From: Thinopyrum elongatum
Taxonomy: Eukaryota > Streptophyta > Magnoliopsida > Poales > Poaceae
NCBI GenBank assembly: GCA_011799875.1
Contig: CM022297.1
Span: forward strand, 449,239,292 to 449,303,291
Direction of reading: 5' to 3'
DNA length: 64,000 nucleotides
Positions within the stretch are counted from its first letter, which is position 1, and each line of letters begins with the position of its first letter. The notes under the pieces are model-generated. The model saw only the letters and a list, made by a program, of their open reading frames with translations, was not told where the DNA came from and ran no database searches. A program made the position numbers and the translations under genes. Below, piece after piece: positions 54,522 to 64,000 of the stretch.

Positions 54522-55738
54522 TGATCTACAACAACATAGACGTGCAAAATACTATCAGGTACTAAGTTCATGATAAATTTAAGTTCAATTAATCATATTA
54601 CTCAAGAACTCCCACTTAGATAGACATCTCTCTAATCATCTAAGTGATCACGTGATCCAAATCAACTAAACCATAACCGATCATCAAGTGAAATGGAGTA
54701 GTTTTCAATGGTGAACATCACTATGTTGATCATATCTACTATATGATTCACGCTCGACCTTTCGGTCTCAGTGTTCCGAGGCCATATCTGCATATGCTAG
54801 GCTCGTCAAGTTTAACCCGAGTATTCTGCGTGTGCAAAACTGGCTTGCACCCGTTGTAGATGAACGTTGAGCTTATCACACCCGATCATCACGTGGTGTC
54901 TCGGCACGACGAACTTTGGCAACGGTGCATACTCAGGGAGAACACTTTTACCTTGAAATTTAGTGAGAGATTATCTTATAATGCTACCGTCAAACAAAGC
55001 AAAATAAGATGCATAAAGGATAAACATCATATGCAATCAATATAAGTGATATGATATGGCCATCATCATCTTGTGCTTGTGATCTCCATCTCCGAAGCAC
55101 CGTCATGATCACCATCGTTACTGGCGCGACACCTTGATCTCCATCGTAGCATCGTTGTCATCTCGCCAACTATTGCTTCTACGACTATCGCTACCGCTTA
55201 GTGATAAAGTAAAGCAATTACAGGGCGATTGCATTGCATACAATAAAGCGACAACCATATGGCTCCTGCCAGTTGCCGATAACTCAGTTACAAAACATGA
55301 TCATCTCATACAATAAAATATAGCATCATGTCTTGACCATATCACATCACAACATGCCCTGCAAAAACAAGTTAGACGTCCTCTACTTTGTTGTTGCAAG
55401 TTTTACGTGGCTGCTACGGGCTGAGCAAGAACCGTTCTTACCTACGCATCAAAACCACAACGATAGTTCGTCAAGTTAGTGCTGTTTTAACCTTCACAAG
55501 GACCGGGCGTAGCTACACTCGGTTCAACAAAAGTTGGAGAAACTGACACCCGCTAGTCACCTGTGTGCAAAGCACGGCGGTAAAACCAGTCTCGCGTAAG
55601 CGTACGCGTAATGTCGGTCCGGGCCGCTTCATCCAACAATACCGCCGAACCAAAGTGTGACATGCTGGTAAGCAGTATGACTTGTATCGCCCACAACTCA
55701 CTTGTGTTCTACTCGTGCAAATAACATCTACGCATAAA
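54522..55738 (-). other. Copia 2 5' leader
   Basis: About 1.2 kb, matching 18727-19942 of copia 1 throughout. No gene in the element direction. Plus-strand ORFs here (54860-55045, 55134-55316) also occur in copia 1 leader and are not supported. Confidence 0.7.
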
Positions 55739-55754
55739 CCTGGCTCGGATGCCA
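55739..55754 (-). other. Copia 2 primer-binding site
   Basis: TGGCATCCGAGCCAGG on the minus strand, identical to copia 1. It lies one base inside the 5' LTR edge (55756). Confidence 0.75.
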
Positions 55755-55755
55755 C

Positions 55756-57463
55756 TGTTGGGGAACGTAGTAATTTCAAAAAAATTCCTACGCACACACA
55801 GGATCATGGTGATGCATAGCAATGAGAGGGGAGAGCGTGTCCACGTACCCTCGTAGACCAAAAGCGGAAGCGTTAGCACAACGCGGTTGATGTAGTCGTA
55901 CGTCTTCACGATCCGACCGATCCAAGTACCGAACGCACGGCACCTCCGAGTTCAGCACACGTTCAACTCGATGACGTCCCGTGAGCTCCGATCCAGCAAA
56001 GCTTCACAGGAGAGTTTCGTCAGCACGACGGCGTGGTGACGGTGATGATGATGCTACCGACGCAGGGCTTCGCCTAAGCACCGCTACGATATGATCGAGG
56101 TGGATTATGGTGGAGGGGGGCACCGCACACGGTTAAGAGATCAATGATCAATTGTTGTGTCTATGGGGTGCCCCCTGGCCACGTATATAAAGGATGGAGG
56201 GAGGAGGAGGCCGGCCCTCACAGGGCGCGCCCAAGGTGTGGAGTCCTACTAGGACTCCACCTCCCACATGGAATAGGAAAAGGGGAAGGGAGAAGGAGAA
56301 GGAAGGAAGGGGGTGCCCCCTTTCCCTAGTCCAATTCGGACCAGTCCATGGGGAAGGGGCGCAGCCACCCTTGAGGCCTTTCTCTCCTTTCCCGTATGGC
56401 CCATTAAGGCCCAATAAGAATTCCCGTAACTCTCCGGTACTCCGAAAAATACCCGAATCACTCGGAACCTTTCCGATGTACGAATATAGCCTTCCAATAT
56501 ATCGATCTTTACCTCTCGACCATTTCGAGACTCCTCGTCATGTCCCCGATCTCATCCGGGACTCCGAACAAACTTCGGTCATCAAATCACATAAACTCAT
56601 AATACCGATCGTCACCGAACTTTAAGCGTGCGGACCCTACGGGTTCGAGAACTATGTAGACATGACCGAGACTCATCTCCGGTCAATAACCAATAGCGGA
56701 ACCTGGATGCTCATATTGGCTCCCACATATTCTACGAAGATCTTTATCGGTTAAACCGCATAACAACATACGTTGTTCCCTTTGTCATCGGTATGTTACT
56801 TGCCCGAGATTTGATCGTCGGTATCTCAATACCTAGTTCAATCTCGTTACCGGCAAGTCTCTTTACTTGTTCCGTAATACATCATCCCGCAACTAGCTCA
56901 TTAGTTACAATGCTTGCAAGGCTTATAGTGATGTGCATTACCGAGTGGGCCCAGAGATACCTCTCCGACAATCGGAGTGACAAATCCTAATCTCGAAATA
57001 CGCCAACTCAACAAGTACCTTCGGAGACACCTGTAGAGCACCTTTATAATCACCCAGTTACGTTGTGACGTTTGGTAGCACACAAAGTGTTCCTCCGGTA
57101 AACGGGAGTTGCATAATCTCATAGTCATAGGAACATGTATAAGTCATGAAGAAAGCAATAGCAACATACTAAACGATCAAGTGCTAAGCTAACGGAATGG
57201 GTCAAGTCAATCACATCATTCTCCTAATGATGTGATCCCGTTAATCAAATGACAACTCATGTCTATGGTTAGGAAACATAACCATCTTTGATTAACGAGC
57301 TAGTCAAGTAGAGGCATACTAGTGACACTCTATTTTGTCTATGTATTCACACATGTATCAAGTTTCCAGTTAATACAATTCTAGCATGAATAATAAATAT
57401 TTATCATGACATAAGGAAATAAAATAATAAATTCATTATTGCCTCTAGGGCATATTTCCTTCA
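55756..57463 (-). repeat. Copia 2 5' LTR
   Basis: 1708 bases with TG...CA ends; the partner of 48877-50602. It lacks the 18-base piece near 49380. Confidence 0.9.
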
Positions 57464-57779
57464 ATCTTTTGTCCTACCCTCCCGTGGCAGTGGGGTCCAT
57501 AAGGAAACTAAGGGATATTAAGGCTTCCTTTTAAAAGAGAACCGAAACAAAGCATTAGCACTTCGTGAATACATGAACTCCTCAAACTACGGTAATCACC
57601 GGAAAGAATCCCAATTATTGTCACCTTGGGGTATGCAAATCATAACATGTAATAGGTGCATATAACTTGCAAGATAGGATCAAGAACACACATATATTCA
57701 TGAAAACATAATAGGTTCAGATCTGAAATCATGGCACTCGGGCCCTAGTGACAAGCATTAAGCATAGCAAAGTCATAGC

Positions 57780-60700
57780 TGTGACGACCCCGGCTTAATC
57801 GTGCACTAACCATACACGCAAATGCGCACGATCAAGCCTAAGGACTCACTTGAAGATATCACAACACAACTCTAAAATATAAATAAAGTCATACAAGCTT
57901 TATATTACAAGCCAGGGCCTCGAGGGCTCGAATACATAGCTCGATGGCATACAAGCGTCAGCGGAAGCATTAGATATCTGGGTACAGATATATTAGAGAG
58001 AGAGAAATAGGCCTTCACAGAGGCGGGGTAAAATAAAATACTACGATCGAAAGGCGTAGGCCTCCTGCCCTGGACCCTCCGATCCTACTCCTGGTCGTCA
58101 GTCGGCTCCTCGTAGTAGTGTACCCGCCAGGCGGGTAGTAGTACTGGTCGTCGGCTGGGGCGTCTGGCTCAGGGGCTCCGTCGTCTGGTGGCATCAAATG
58201 GAATATGGGGGAAAAAGAAAATAAAGCAAACGTGAGTACTCATCCGAAGTACTCAGCAAGCAAGGATCTACACTACATATGCAACATTGTCAAAGGAATG
58301 GCTGTATATGTGGACTGGGCTACAGAAATGCCAGAATAGAGGGGGAAGCCTAGTCCTATCAAAGACTAGCATCTTCAACAATCTTCGACAGTCTTGCAGC
58401 AATAGAAGAGAACAGATGAACATAATGTAAAGTAGTAGTAGTAGTATCATCAACCTCGACCTGAGATCCTTTCTCGACTCCCTGCGAGAAAGCAATCCCA
58501 GAGCCGTACTATCCAGTTCTCATCACATGTTCTAGTTGTACCGATTGGGATACAACTCCGAGTGTCCGTTACCGTAGGACAGGCTATCGATAGAAGTTTC
58601 TTCCCTGCAGGGGTGCACCAACTTACCCACCACGCTCGCTTAACTCCGGCCGGACACACTTTTCTGGGTCATGCCCGGCCTCGGCTAAGCAACACGCCGC
58701 AACCCGACCGAATACCTAACAGAGAGGTCAGCACGCCGGACTAAACCTATGCGCCCAGGGGTCTTGGGCCTTCGCCCCGGGAACTCCTGCACGTTGCGTA
58801 CGCGGCTGAAAGCAGACCTAGCAACCCCTTATACAAGCGCGATTGCGTTCCCAGTCCAATTCAACGCGCGCCGCTCAGTCGCTGACGACCATTAAGCTTC
58901 GGCTGAAGTATACGACGCAGAACGCCCATACTATGCCCACGTGATGGTTAGTGCTATCGGGCCAGAGGCCCCTCGGATCAAATATCCAAACCGTTAAGTG
59001 TTTTAGGAGCGCGCGGTAACGAGCAGAGACTCACGATCGATGTGACCCCGTCGCCCCGTCTCGAGGACTTGCGGCAAGGGCTAAGAATGCCCGGCCACGC
59101 CTCGTAGTTATCTCGCGGGCACCATCCAGGTCAACCCGACTCCCTATCACTTCGCAATAAGCTCGCGCGGGTACCCCTTAGGGCCGACCCATCTTTAGTA
59201 ACATGGTTTAGTGCAAGTCAAATCAACAACAGTATCTGTGTGTCTGACACCAGGGGAATCCTGAGGAATCACCCTCGATGGAATCCCACCTGATGTTAAA
59301 GTCAAGGTGAACGAAGGAGGAATCACCCTCGAGGTCCACACTTGAAGAGTTGCGCGACGATGTCGTTATCGGGGGTGGTGTAGGAGGAATCACCCTCGCT
59401 TACCACGACCGAGTAACTAACCAACAAGGTTAACATCAGCAGTGTCGGCAACTAAGGGGAAGTGATGTGCGGTGCCAGGGTCTGGTCTTCAATCCCGATG
59501 GTCGGGTCTTCTGATATCCAGCAGGGCAGTCGGGATCAAGTGGGGGTCTCTGTCGTGTCTCTACCCAGCCTATACTAATCAGTCTAGGATAACCAGAAAG
59601 GTAACAAGACAGGGTACAATAATCAGGCTATGCAACAGATATAGGAAAACAGTAGCAGTAGCAGTTCTAATGCAAGCATAAGAGAGAAGGGAATAGGCGA
59701 TATAGGCATGCTCAAAATGGGGGTGCTTGCCTGTTTGCTCGGGGGCAAGGACAAGGTCTTCAGTGGTATCGTCGGGGACGTAGTCGTACTCCTGAGCTGC
59801 GTCTGCCTCGGGAGTTATGCCAACGTCGGGGTCTACCGAGAGAGAAGAGGGGGAAGAAACAGGTAAACATAATGCAGACAAATGCAATACGGTGCGTGTG
59901 ATGCTATGATGCAGTGCAGGGTTGCCTAATTATGCATCTAAGTTATTTTAGTTATTTTTAGAATTAATCTGGGATTTAATATCCGACATGTGTGCACTAT
60001 TCATCTGCCAGATTCGGGTCCGGAGTTACGAGTTCTTCTACTTAGGGGGTTCCGATGAAGAAACAGACGGCACGATCAGACTCGCCTCGTCGTTCTGAGC
60101 AACTTTCATCTTTTAACTTTTTCGATCGGAGCTACGGTTTAAAAGTTATTAATTTTTAAAGATTATTTGAATTTCTAGAATTTATATATTTACAGAAAAT
60201 GAATTATGACGTCAGCATGACGTCATTGTGACGTCAGCGGTCAACAGGCGCTGACCTAGTCAAACTAACCAGCGGGGCCCACTTGACAGCCTCTGTTTAT
60301 TAACAGAGTTTATTTAAACTAAACAGGGATTAAATTAAGGGGTGGGCCCCAGATGTCAGTGAGTGTTTAGACTAACTAATCAGTTTTATTTTTTAATTCT
60401 ATTTAATTAGACTAATTAGCAGTAGGGGCCCACATGTCATACTCTGAGGTTGAACAGTAATTCGCGTTGACCAGGTCAACTGGTCAACGGGACCTCACCG
60501 GGCCCACCCGTCAGCCTCACAGAGGAGGCCACGCGGGCGCCACGTCGGAGTGGCCGGCGGCGAGGCTCCGGTGACCTCTCCAGCGGCGGAAGTTCGCCGG
60601 CGCTCGTCGGAAAACGGCTACGGGGCTCGGTTTCGGGCGCGCTTGGGTGCTTTCGAACGGGCAGTGCAGCGCGCACCCAACGGCGGTGGTCTCCGGGCCG

Positions 60701-61937
60701 GAGGTGGCCGGAATCTCGCCGGCTTCGAGCCGCGGCGAACGCCGGCGTTCAGTCGCAGGTGCAAATGGGGCTAGAGGGTTCGGCTAGCTGCGCAGCGAGG
60801 CGCGTTGGGCTCGCACAGACGGGCTGGACCCAAAACCGAGCTCGGTTGAGCTCGACGGCGAGCGTGGCCGCGACGGCGAAGCTGCAGGCGGTGGCCGGAG
60901 CACGACAGTGCGGCGAGACGGCTACGGCCACGAAAAGATCTAGGGGAGAGAGGAAGAAGGCAGCAGTGCTCACGTAGGGGCACACGGTGGCCGGTGCGAG
61001 GTTTAGTAGCTGCAGAGGAGTTGCCGGAGACGAAGAAGACGGCGGCGACCGAACGGAGGAGGCGGCGTTGATTCTGCTGCTGTAGTGGTTCCCTGCTCCA
61101 GCGGAGGCCAACTGTAGACGTGGCGGTGCACGGCGGTCCTCCCTGACGCAGGCAGCCGACGCGAGGAGGCCGCTGGCCACGACGGTGGCGAAGCGCAGCG
61201 ATGGCGGCGCTGGGCTGGAGTTGGATCTGGAGGGGGAAATCACAGAGGCGGAGCGAGGGAGAGAAGAGAGAGTGGGGTGAGACCAGGGGGAATGGCTCGG
61301 GCTCCCCCTTATCCTCTGGCTGTCGGTGGCGTCGGCGCCATCGCCGTGTCGCCGCCCGGCTGGCGCGGGCGCGTGCGGCCAGGGGCGCGCCGACACACAC
61401 GAGGAGGGAGAAGGGGTGGGCTGTTGTTGGACTGGGCTGCACACTGTGCACTTAGGCCCAGCCAACAGTAGCGTTCTCTTTTTTTTTTCTTCTTCCTTTT
61501 CTTTTATTCTTTTTCTATTCAAAATGATTAGGCCACTTGTGCTCTTTTGAAAAATGTGGAAGTTGGCCCAAATATTGCAGTGCAATATTATCTCTCACCA
61601 AAAAGTGGTTTGGACAGATTTGGAAGCCATTTGAATTTGTAATGATTTTAAATGAATTAATATTGCTGCTTTGGGTGCTGTTTCATCTTGTTTGAGTTAC
61701 TTGTCCAACTCCAAATATTTTGATATTGGTTTTAGAAATGTTCCTGAATTATTTGCCATTTAATGAACATTTTCCCAACAGTGTTTGATCAACTTTATAA
61801 TTCACTTTTGAATTTGAGTTGATTTTCATATGTGAATTTGAAATGGATCATTAACCCATATGACTTGGCACTGCAAATGATCATGACTTAGCAGTTTTAA
61901 CAGAGTGTCACAGAGCTTATTACAAGGGGGTGTTACA
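57780..61937 (-). repeat. Chromovirus 3' LTR, 4.2 kb
   Basis: TG...CA ends. A GC-rich tract (60480-61440) in the middle holds long but unsupported ORFs on the minus strand (60749-61585, 60771-61451). The region 59255-59400 has GAGGAATCACCCTCG three times. Ends resemble those of the two TGTAACATCCC solo LTRs (15918 and 35017). Confidence 0.85.
59255..59400. repeat. Repeated GGAATCACCCTCG motif in the chromovirus LTR
   Basis: AGGAATCACCCTCG occurs three times (about 59261, 59310, 59383) with different sequence between, inside the LTR. Short and of unknown meaning. Confidence 0.6.
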
Positions 61938-61955
61938 AGTTCTCCTCCTCTAAAA
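61938..61955 (-). other. Chromovirus polypurine tract
   Basis: TTTTAGAGGAGGAGAACT on the minus strand abuts the LTR start TGTAACACC. It is followed by CGGGACGAGAATTTCTTTT, typical of this lineage. Confidence 0.8.
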
Positions 61956-61975
61956 GAAATTCTCGTCCCGAGAAT

Positions 61976-62458
61976 TTAGGAGGTAGAAGGAAAGAGTCCG
62001 GGATATTCTTCCCGAAGATGATCCTCGCGTTCCAAAGTGGCTTCATCTTCAGTGTGATTCGACCACTGCACTTTTAGGAACTTGGTCGTCGTCTGACGAG
62101 TTCGACGTTCAGATTCGTCGAGAATGCGGATCGGATGCTCCTTATAAGAAAGATCATCTTGCAGCTTGAGCATCTCATGATCCACTGCACGGTGCGGGGA
62201 TTCCTTGAAGCACTTACGGAGTTGCGACACGTGGAAGACATCATGAATATGGGAGAATTGTGGTGGCAACTCCAATTGATATGCCACCTGTCCACGTCTA
62301 GCCATGATGCGGAAAGGACCAATATAGCGAGGAGCTAGCTTGCCCTTGATTCCAAAACGACGGGTGCCCTTCATCGGAGTGACACGAAGATAGGCTTGAT
62401 CACCAGGTTGATAGATCACACCCCATCGCTTACGATCATAATTACTCTTCTGACGGTC
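61976..62458 (-). pseudogene. Chromovirus integrase C-terminal part
   Basis: It continues the integrase frame after an in-frame TAA (62459-62461). GDQAYLRVTPMKGTRRFG, LAPRYIGPFRIMARRGQVAY and HDVFHVSQLRKCFKESP are the GPY/F-like and DVFHVSQLRK motifs of chromoviruses. The tail (TTKFLKVQWSNHTEDEATLE, REDHLREEYPGLF) is a chromodomain-type W..H..EEATWE end, with EDEATLE in place of the usual EATWE. Chromodomains are known to guide such elements to heterochromatin. Confidence 0.8.
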
Positions 62459-63291
62459 TTAAGCTGCTTTGAGATTCTCCCCGACAATTCTGACTTGTTC
62501 TTCGGCATGCTGAATAATGTCCGGTCCAACAAGAGGTCGTTCCCCAGTTTCTGACCAATTCAGAGGGGTTCGACATTTACGACCATAAAGAACCTCAAAG
62601 GGGGCCATTTTCAAGCTGGCTTGGTAGCTGTTGTTATAAGAGAACTCGGCATACGGGAGAGATTCCTCCCATTTCTTACCGAAGGATATAACACAAGCTC
62701 GAAGCATATCTTCGAGTACTTGATTAACGCGCTCAACTTGACCTTGGGATTGTGGATGATAAGCTGAACTCCAGGTAATATGAGTTCCCATTGCTTTCTG
62801 GAAGCTTTCCCAGAAATGGCCAGTGAAAATGCTGCCACGGTCTGAACTGATTTCCTTGGGAATACCATGGAGTGAAACAATTCTGGAGATATATAGCTCT
62901 GCTAACTGACTAGCAGTAATAGTCTCCTTAACTGGCAGAAAGTGTGCAACCTTGGAGAGTTGATCGACGATGACAAGAATAGCATCATGACCTTTCTGAG
63001 ACTTGGGAAGACCAGTAATGAAATCCATTTGCACTTTATCCCATTTCCATAGAGGAATAGGGAGCGGTTGCAGAATTCTAGCAGGTTTTTGATGTTCTGC
63101 CTTGACGCGACGACAAACGTCACACTCAGCAACATAACGAGCAATATCTTGCTTCATTCTGGACCACCAGTACCTCTGTCGGAGATCGCGATACATCTTG
63201 GTACTGCCCGATGGATAGATAGCGGTGTATCATGGGCCTCCTTCATGACTTTGTCAGTCATCAGCTCGAAGCGAGGTACTACAATGCGATC
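62459..63291 (-). pseudogene. Chromovirus integrase core
   Basis: The core reads WDKVQMDFITGLPKSQKGHD (first Asp), HGIPKEISSDRGSIFTGHFW (second Asp) and SSAYHPQSQGQVERVNQVLE (Glu in VERVN), a complete DDE set. Upstream, RDLRQRYWWSRMKQDIARYV and CDVCRRVKAEHQKPARI give the CX2C half of the zinc-binding domain. The HPGSTK half is broken: one C is missing near 63217, which shifts the frame just before MYRDLRQRYWW. A TGA (63289-63291, TGG in relatives) cuts the upstream linker. Confidence 0.85.
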
Positions 63292-64000
63292 TCAGAAGTA
63301 CAAGGTTCCATCTTCAGCAATCGAGAAATCCCTGTACTTTTGAAGGTGAAGTTCTTTCTTCATTAGACCAATTTCAGCATCTTTAGCTTGCGCAATCTTG
63401 ACAGCTTTCTCAAGATCTGGTTGTATCACAAGGTTATTAAGAGAACCTTGCGGAATGATGCAGAGATTCAGCTTGTGCAATTCTTCTTATAGCTGGGGTT
63501 GAGCTTGCTTTACCATGAGGTTGTTACTATAAGACTTGCGGCTCAAGGCATCAGCCATCACATTAGCTTTGCCAGGAGTGTAGGAAATACCACAGTCATA
63601 ATCGGTGATTGTTTCCAACCAACGCTGCTGACGAAGATTAAGTTCCGGTTGAGTGAATAAGTACTTCAAGCTCTGATGATCGGTGTAAATCTCACACCAA
63701 TTACCAAGGAGGTAATGACGCCACTGCTTCAAAGCATAAATGACAGCAGCAAGTTCGAGGTCATGCACTGGGTAATTCTCTTCATGTGGACGCAGTTGTC
63801 GCGAAGCATAAGCAATTACTCTTCGCTCTTGCATTAGGACGCAACCTAGTCCTTGGCGAGAGGCGTCACAGAAGATCACAAAATCTTTGCGAGAGTCTGG
63901 AGGAGCAAGGACTGGAGCAGAAGTCAGCTTGTCCTTGAGGGTCTGGAAGCTTTCCTGACATTTGTCTGTCCACTCAAACTTAACGCCTTTGTGAAGCAGA
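63292..64000 (-). pseudogene. Chromovirus RNase H and connection
   Basis: It degrades RNA in RNA-DNA hybrids. [20 protein letters not shown] (first Asp), [20 protein letters not shown] (Glu), [20 protein letters not shown] (second Asp) and [16 protein letters not shown] complete the Ty3 RNase H in 63487-63879. A TAA (63487-63489) ends it before the linker (63292-63480). Beyond 63879 the RT connection ([20 protein letters not shown]) reads on to the edge, so the RT palm is outside the window. Confidence 0.85.

Larger units (their letters stand above)
48877..57463 (-). mobile_element. Copia 2: complete Ty1/copia element, same family as copia 1
   Basis: Bounded by ATCTT (48872-48876 and 57464-57468). 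LTRs of 1726 and 1708 bases differ mainly by one 18-base piece and a few substitutions, so this copy is young. Same gag-integrase-RT-RNase H order, polypurine tract and primer site as copia 1, but no nested insertion. Stops and shifts lie at different points. It is inserted into the Sabrina-like 5' LTR, so it is younger than that element. Confidence 0.9.
34840..57779 (-). mobile_element. Athila/Sabrina-like gypsy element, nested and incomplete
   Basis: The left LTR starts TGATAACCCACAAGTATAGG at 34840. In plus coordinates it ends GGAGACGTATCA at 41634. The internal region 41635-48426 has a polypurine tract, a 263-codon ORF, gag-protease, and an aspartate-tRNA-type primer site. The right LTR starts at 48427 with the same bases. 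It is interrupted by copia 2 and cut at 57779 by the chromovirus. Minus-strand orientation. No RT, RNase H or integrase is recognisable in the 6.8 kb interior, so it is non-autonomous. LTR copies differ visibly (about 9 changes in the first 176 bases), so it is older than the insertions in it. Confidence 0.8.
48427..57779 (-). repeat. Sabrina-like 5' LTR, interrupted by copia 2 and cut
   Basis: Native parts are 48427-48876 and 57469-57779. They match 34840-35016, 38855-39440 and neighbouring bases of the other LTR. The right end is displaced by the chromovirus starting at 57780; its remaining bases would lie beyond the window. Confidence 0.8.
57780..64000 (-). mobile_element. Tekay-like chromovirus (Ty3/gypsy), 3' half in the window
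   Basis: Read on the minus strand, the LTR begins TGTAACACCCCC (61937) and ends GCCGGGGTCGTCACA (57780). The polypurine tract, integrase C-terminal part, integrase core, zinc-binding part and RNase H follow to the right edge. So this is the 3' LTR, and the 5' half lies beyond 64000. The five bases before 57780 are ATAGC; the matching copy would be outside the window. It is the outermost insertion, in the Sabrina-like 5' LTR. It is decayed by three stops and one single-base deletion. Confidence 0.85.

Noticed and set aside
60749..61585. 278-codon minus-strand ORF and a 226-codon overlapping ORF
   Set aside because: Both lie in the GC-rich tract of the chromovirus LTR, with Pro/Ser/Arg-rich low-complexity translation. 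Two overlapping frames are open for compositional reasons.

Overview
This window is intergenic DNA from a large grass genome, almost certainly Triticeae (wheat, Aegilops, barley or rye group). The evidence is wall-to-wall nested LTR retrotransposons with Triticeae-style termini (copia LTRs ending in the GCCTCTAGGGCATATTTCC motif, gypsy LTRs with GACGTATCA ends) and a very large CACTA-type DNA transposon. I see no intact conserved single-copy host gene and no tRNA gene. Named family assignments (Angela/BARE/WIS-like, Sabrina-like, Fatima-like, Tat, Tekay) come from recognising protein and terminal motifs and were not checked by a search.

Layout. 1-1302: a decayed minus-strand gene remnant running off the left edge, then an inverted copy of CACTA subterminal repeats. 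1303-24836: a 23.5 kb CACTA-like element bounded by ~210 bp inverted termini that stop exactly at CACTA. It holds subterminal TGTGCGAT-type repeats, a two-part open frame (gene 1) and an intact 201-codon coiled-coil ORF (gene 2), a ~503 bp satellite array, a 5S rRNA-derived stretch, further satellites and minisatellites, and a multi-exon gene (gene 3) with B3-like exons. Gene 3 is split by a complete Ty1/copia element (copia 1, 10303-21707), itself carrying a solo LTR (15918-18707). 24837-34211: a minus-strand Ty3/gypsy Tat-type element with decayed gag-pol, a 5' LTR, and an antisense ORF remnant, but no 3' LTR. 34240-34839: a fragment of another copia LTR. 34840 onward: a minus-strand Athila/Sabrina-like element with gag-protease and a second ORF but no recognisable RT or integrase. 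Its left LTR holds two solo LTRs (35017-38849, 39553-41129). Its right LTR holds a second copia of the same family as copia 1 (copia 2, 48877-57463) and, from 57780, a Tekay-like chromovirus running off the right edge.

Five insertions have a perfect 5 bp target-site duplication visible in the window, so their boundaries are exact: copia 1 TTCAT, solo LTRs GAACA, AAAGT and ATTAC, copia 2 ATCTT. The order of insertion can be read directly: old copia LTR, then Sabrina-like element, then the solo LTRs, copia 2 and the chromovirus.

The most interesting part is the CACTA interior. Removing copia 1 and one copy of its duplication leaves a 220-codon frame with no break. Downstream exons have good splice sites and a B3-like end. 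The small ORFs share promoter-like modules (TTTCCCGCC then GCATAWAACC) and a common 3' module. This looks like a transposon carrying several cargo genes built from a shared promoter and terminator kit. All retrotransposon ORFs seen are broken by stops, frameshifts or nested insertions.
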